A DNA stretch of 64,000 nt from Branchiostoma floridae. Lineage: Eukaryota > Chordata > Leptocardii > Amphioxiformes > Branchiostomatidae. The position numbers were made by a program, and so were the translations under genes. The notes below the pieces were generated by a model. The model did no database searches. It saw nothing but the letters and a program-made list of their open reading frames with translations, and had not been told where the DNA came from. Positions 59,181 to 64,000 of the stretch are shown one piece after another. Location: contig NW_023365698.1 in NCBI RefSeq assembly GCF_000003815.2, forward strand, positions 1 through 64,000, written 5' to 3'. The first letter of the stretch is position 1, and every line of letters begins with the position of its first letter.

Positions 59181-59500
59181 CAGGGCTAGAAATACTTTTT
59201 TTCTGCATACCTGCACTGGTGCGGGTAACATCAAAAATTACCTGCACCAGACAAGTTTTACCTGCACCACTCTGAATTTAGGAAGTATGGATCATACTAA
59301 ATTTTTCAGGAACCATTGCAATTTTTCTTTTATAAACTATAGGTGATAACAGTCAATGCAGCTAATAACAATCCATGCACACCTACATTGTAGGACATTT
59401 AAGTATAAAACCCAGTACAAGGACCAGTGCAGGTTAGGTACAAGAAATACCTGCACAACTCCAATTTTACCTGTATATGTAGGTGGTATTTCGAACCCTG
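59181..59500. mobile_element. hAT-like element, CAGGGCTAGAAATAC ends
   Basis: Ends CAGGGCTAGAAATAC and GTATTTCGAACCCTG. Inside are CCTGCACTGGTGCGGGTAA and CTGCACCA repeats. It is the short relative of 43056-43785 and lies 20 bp after the TA-flanked element. Confidence 0.7.
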
Positions 59501-59739
59501 CATTGTAAAGTCAAGGATAACACAAATTCAGTTCAGAATTCAGCAACGCTGGTACCAAAGTACCACAGTCCAATGAGATACCCGCTTTGACCACCCTCTC
59601 TCTGACATGGTAGGAAAGTTTATATCCTTTACAAACAAAAAGCATGTAGAAAGTGAATAAAAAACTGTGAGCAGTATTTGTCATTCTTGTACTCTATTGT
59701 ATTTCATAATGAATTATGCATTTGGTTAGTACACATGTA

Positions 59740-59945
59740 TGTGTTAGTGTGTATGTGTGTGTGTGTGTGTATGTCATGGTGTGCATGTGTGAGGTGTGTG
59801 TACTGAATGTGTGAGTGTACAGAATGTCATAGTGTGCATTTGTGTTATTGTGTGTGTGTGTATCTGTGAGTGTACAGGTGTGTGAACATTAAGTGGTGTA
59901 CATGTAGAGTGAGTGAGTGTGTGTGAGAGAGAGAGAGAGAGAGTA
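59740..59945. repeat. TG-rich and GA simple repeats
   Basis: Interrupted TGTG tracts with repeated GTGTACAGAATGTCATAGTG, then a GAGA run. Confidence 0.7.
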
Positions 59946-60199
59946 AGAACTTTCTCGCTACAAAAGACTAATTTAAATCAATTACTGAATAAAAAAAAGT
60001 ATAACATAAATTTCTCATCAAAAATACAAAATGATAATTATGAAAGTTTCATTTTTAAACGTTTGAGTTTTGTTACCAGCATGTTAGTTCTAATGGCATC
60101 AGCGAATCAAGGATGGATGGATGGATCAAGGACAGATATGTCTACGTGTGTGTGCGCGTGTGTATGTCTGTGTATGTGTGTGCATGCTTACCTGACAGT

Positions 60200-60457
60200 G
60201 TGTATCTGAATAGCGTTCAGCACCAAGGACAGATCGCTTGCTTGTGTCTTGACAACTTTATTGAATATTTTTAACCAACAATAAAATGTTTCCATCTGCT
60301 ATATTATCTTTATGCTTATGGAGCAAAAGCGTCTGACAATCTTCACCAGAAATACAAATTTCATGTATCAGGGGAGTCACCTAGCAAGGTTATCCACAAC
60401 TGCAAAGGTTATCAACGTCGCCCTGGCCTGTTGAAATTAACTGTGCTGTTTATAAGC

Positions 60458-60538
<81 letters not shown>

Positions 60539-61020
60539 CGTGTGTGCGTTCGTATGTGTTCTCGGTACCATGGGAATGTTGATTGCCTGGACAAATTGAA
60601 TTTTTGCTTGATTCCCTATCATTTAGTATTTTCCAAAGAATGTAAGGAAAGCAAAGAATAGCTTCTTAATTAGTCGATATTTTTTTCTGCTAAGGCGCCT
60701 TTATGTTCATGGATCAAAAGCGTCGCCTGGCAATACTTTCAGAAACTGCAATTTTGTCATGTCTTTAATAGACGTAGGTCTAGATCTGTTTGTACTGGTG
60801 CCGCCGCTAAAACGGAATCCTCGGTGCTGTTTTTCCTGTGCCTGGTCACATCATAGGAGTCCGCCTGTGTTTTGTATAGTATATGTGTATCCATAAAACA
60901 CAGCACAGCACAGTGCACAGCACATTTCTTTCAAACAGGACGAAGCCATATCAAGAAGTGTTGCAGTTTCATTAAACATAGCTAGATGACGCTTTTGCTA
61001 CATGAACACCAACATGATAC
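60200..61020. repeat. Repeat with inverted 50-bp motif and TG microsatellite
   Basis: It begins with one minisatellite-like unit (GTTCAGCACCAAGGACAGA). The GCAAAAGCGT / GACGCTTTTGC motif appears near 60320, 60710 and 60985, and its flank near 60370. A pure TG tract of about 68 bp lies at 60462-60530. It relates to the 780-2172 and 3297-5240 families. Confidence 0.5.
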
Positions 61021-61551
61021 ATGAACATGCTGTACCTGAAAACCAAGGTTTCCCTTCCGTTAAGCGTTCTTTGCATGTGTTTGTTTGTATGTGCCTTAAA
61101 TATTATTGTCAATATTTAACCAATCAAGCGTTCTTAGCTCTTTTCACTTATTTCTCAACAATAGTAATAATAATGAGTTTATTGCAAATTCTTGTCCGAG
61201 GGCTAATTGCTGGTGACAAGAGAAAAAGACCGACAAATAATGATAAGCACTAAAACAGTATATTAAGCGACTACTCTAGTCTAACTTAAAGATGTAACTT
61301 ATTGGGTTTTACTTCTTTTTCTGAGACAGTGGAAGACGAAACATCCCACATTTTTTGTAATGTCTGTGTGTTACAACGTTAAAAAGAGAGCAGTTTTCTT
61401 TTTGTCTGTAAACGTCGAGATATTAGGATAAAATTTGGTGGCTTCTTTAAGAGCTACTTTCTCTCTTGATCATAGAAGGGCAGTGTGGATTATACCTTGA
61501 TAACGTGTTTGTGTGTTTGTTACTATCACTTTCACTTTACTTTATTTATTC

Positions 61552-61640
61552 AACCAGTAACATACACTCAGGTCGCAATTCACCTATTTTTCAGGTAGTC
61601 CTGGGATCACCTTAATACATTAAAGGTGTGTCTAGTCCGT
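61552..61640 (-). mobile_element. Retroelement 3' end fragment, minus strand
   Basis: The minus strand reads CAGGACTACCTGAAAAATAG and ends TGAATAAATAAAGTAAAGTG, a repeated A-rich terminus like those of the other non-LTR ends here. Confidence 0.35.
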
Positions 61641-63180
61641 CAGATGCCCTTAAGGCCTTGTGAACCCTCCATGTCAGAACACCAGCAACTGTAAAGGAGA
61701 ATTCAAGAATGGGAAAGGAATCTGAAAATGTGTTATTTATTAAACCTTATTCGTTTGCCAAAACATATAAGACCAAAAATACAACGTTTCTTATTATCTG
61801 TGACGAGAATAGTATCATTCTATGAATATAGACTACAGTCTCGTTCTCATTGAAATGTAAAAATGCTGTCGCCTGCATTTACGATTTGATATGAAGCAAA
61901 TTATAGTCAACATGACTGGTCCTTCATTTTTCCATAAGAAACACATTCTGATAGTTATGCTGCAATCAATCATTTTAGAGGCGAAATAAAAATCTATAGG
62001 CAATGGTAGTTTTGTAAAGAAAATGCAAGACGTGTGTCGATGAGTTTCCAAAATTTCCAACTTGGACGCGGGCGTAAGTTGAGTTTCGAGAGCTGGTAGA
62101 CTATAAATGTTATTCATGATGTAATTTATTTCAACACCTACGGACTTTTCATCAACTACGTACGTACTAAAACGCATGGGCAGCCACTTGTTTCACATAC
62201 GGGAGCAAGTTCTCTCGCAGTTTTCAGTGGCACGACTTAAGTAGTCTGGGTACCATCCTCTGTAGTAGCTGCTGGCTCATTCTTTTCACTTCTTTGTTAT
62301 TGCGCGCATTCATAGATATCGTTACTCGATATTTACAATGTACTCAATGAAAGGCATTTGTTATCATTGCTATCATAGCAACAAGCTGTTGGTAAAACGA
62401 TATTCAAATACTACAAATACGCGGTTTATGTACATAACAAAAAATATAGATACAGCCATAGCCAATGGCTATCTGACCTGAACGTGATTTCTTTGTTGTC
62501 CTCGAGTGTTTTACCAACTGCTCACGGATATGAACATGCATTGTAAGGTGTTTCTAAACAAATATATACCGGAATGCTTAGATCGGCTTTACGCAACGTT
62601 TTTACTATGGAGAAAGGATAATCAAAACCACCCATTTATTCAGTAATGTCAACTACATATTTATCAACTTCACTTCCAAATAACGTTATATCCAGAAAAG
62701 CGTACATTGATCTCAATATGTTTTACACCAGCTTTTCTACAGTTGTAAAATAAAACATTTAAAACTACGTTTTCCTTTAACAGTATCAATTCGCATTAAG
62801 TTAAACCAATATAGATAAAATCAATGTCATTACAAAAATGGTTAACAGTGTAGATAGCCAGCCTTGTTGGCTTCGTCCCGCTCCCAACGGTCCCTACACC
62901 AGCGGACCAAAGCTGGGCTCCAGGATATAGTACAGACAGGGTCCAACTAAAGTCTTCAAAATGCACAGCAATCATTGGGTACAATCAATTTCACTTCATA
63001 AAATTAATCACTCGTTCTCATTAAAATGTCAAAAATGACATTTTTTTCTGGTCGAAAGATAAATCGGCTTGATTTTCAGTGAAAACTACTTGGCTGTTTA
63101 GGAAAATTTCCTCTTTTAACCATAGCCAAAAAATGGCAACTTATTATTTTCTGTCCCATTGGTAATGCATTATAAGTCAG
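61640..63180. other. No gene recognised
   Basis: AT-rich sequence. A perfect short palindrome, AACAAACGTTACCGGTAACG then TTTGTT, lies at about 63184-63209. Confidence 0.35.
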
Positions 63181-63206
63181 GTAACAAACGTTACCGGTAA
63201 CGTTTG

Positions 63207-64000
63207 TTACAAAAGTAAATTTAACCCTTTTCTTTCAAAAGGATTAACATTATTGGCTACATCATTTAGGCATAAGTGGGCAGCATTTTTTTGCAATCTC
63301 TTTAAAAAGCCTAGAGCTGAATTTGCTCTCGAAACGATGTTATGTACATGAGAATTGAAAGTCAGATTCCACGTAGCTAAGACCCCTAAGTCGGTGAATT
63401 CCGGAACAGACTCAAGGACAATGTCATCCATTTTGTACGTATAATTAATAGGATTTCTAGATCTGCTTATTGTGAGAATTTTACATTTGTCAGGATTAAA
63501 GTTCATTTGCCAAGTAGTGCTCCAATCGTACATGCAATCAATATCTCTCTGTAGTGATACACAATCTAAAACAGTAGAGATTTGTTTGTAGCATTTCGAG
63601 TCGTCAGCGTAAAGGCCCATTTTGTTGCTTACTACGGATGGAAGATCGTTGATATATAATAAGAAAAGGAGGGGACCTAGAATTGACCCCTGGGGCACTC
63701 CCGATACTACTGGGAGCCAATCCGAACACGTACCCTCGACCATTACACGTTGCCTCCTACATGAAAGATAACTATGGAACCAGGTAAGTAAATTAGAATG
63801 AATACCATACATTTTGAGCTTATGGACTAACGGCTGGTGAGAAACGCAGTCAAATGCCTTGGAAAAATCCAAATATATAATGTCTACTTGGCCACCTCGA
63901 TCTAATATCCCGCCAATTTCATGGTAAATCTCAAGGAGCTGTGTCGATGATGATCTGCCCTTGATGAAACCATGTTGTAACGGATAGATCAAGTGCTTTA
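63207..64000 (-). pseudogene. Non-LTR (jockey/CR1-like) reverse transcriptase, partial
   Basis: About 263 residues, open past the window edge at its N-terminal side. It has GFIKGRSSSTQLLEI, IIYLDFSKAFDCVSH (motif A with F-D), SGVPQGSILGPLLFLLYIND (motif B), LYADDSKCY (YADD, motif C, both catalytic Asp present) and MNFNPDKCKIL. RT would copy the element RNA at the target site. After RANSALGFLK the protein departs from the family and stops at NPFERKGLNLLL, so the C-terminal end is lost. The core catalytic residues are intact, but this copy is 3'-broken. Confidence 0.9.

Noticed and set aside
60412-60661. Open frames on both strands around 60.5 kb
   Set aside because: Translation of a pure TG tract.

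Overview
The window looks like a stretch of an invertebrate chordate nuclear genome, most plausibly amphioxus (Branchiostoma). Four points support this: the genes have many short exons with canonical GT/AG introns; the RPB11 protein is almost vertebrate-like in sequence; there is an NCAM-type adhesion protein; and the DNA between and inside genes is AT-rich and packed with diverse, often nested, non-autonomous DNA transposons, truncated non-LTR retrotransposons, SINEs and minisatellites. Genus is an inference, not something the sequence proves. One 100-N assembly gap lies at 20485-20584.

Layout. 1-9300 is repeat DNA with no convincing host gene: minisatellite-bearing dispersed repeats, a TA-flanked element, a hAT-like element split by nested insertions, and retroelement 3' ends. 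9332-10153 (+) is an intronless, GC-rich short-chain dehydrogenase/reductase. 10.3-13.6 kb is repeats again. 13842-17559 (-) is a seven-coding-exon SABATH-type SAM-dependent carboxyl methyltransferase, with a retrotransposon 3' end inside one intron. 18-26 kb is repeats, the gap, and a degenerate reverse transcriptase. 26520-31710 (-) is an NCAM/fasciclin-II-like cell adhesion protein with three Ig domains, two FN3 domains and one membrane segment; its 5' UTR exon and TATA box are near 33.0-33.1 kb. 37372-50687 (-) is an 11-exon gene. 52308-57657 (+) is POLR2J/RPB11, divergent from the 11-exon gene and separated from it by a 23-bp minisatellite. 58-63 kb is repeats. 63207-64000 (-) is a non-LTR reverse transcriptase that runs off the window.

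The main find is the 11-exon gene. Joining exons by splice site and phase gives one uninterrupted 864-residue frame: a type II membrane anchor, a VLK/PKDCC-like secreted kinase domain with the PKDCC C-terminal Cys module, and then a second region resembling the FAM20 secretory kinases. Both halves appear to lack catalytic residues, so this may be a two-module secretory-pathway pseudokinase. The splice phases are read directly from the sequence; the FAM20 assignment and the pseudokinase reading rest on manual alignment from memory.

The repeats form recognisable families. There are hAT-like elements with 8-bp target duplications and bodies full of GGTCC/GGTACC palindromes (six copies), three copies of a 0.9-kb TA-flanked element, three copies of a 0.2-kb foldback MITE, several long-arm foldback elements, pogo-like MITEs, and two large composite repeats (about 1.3 and 2 kb) built around an inverted 50-bp motif.
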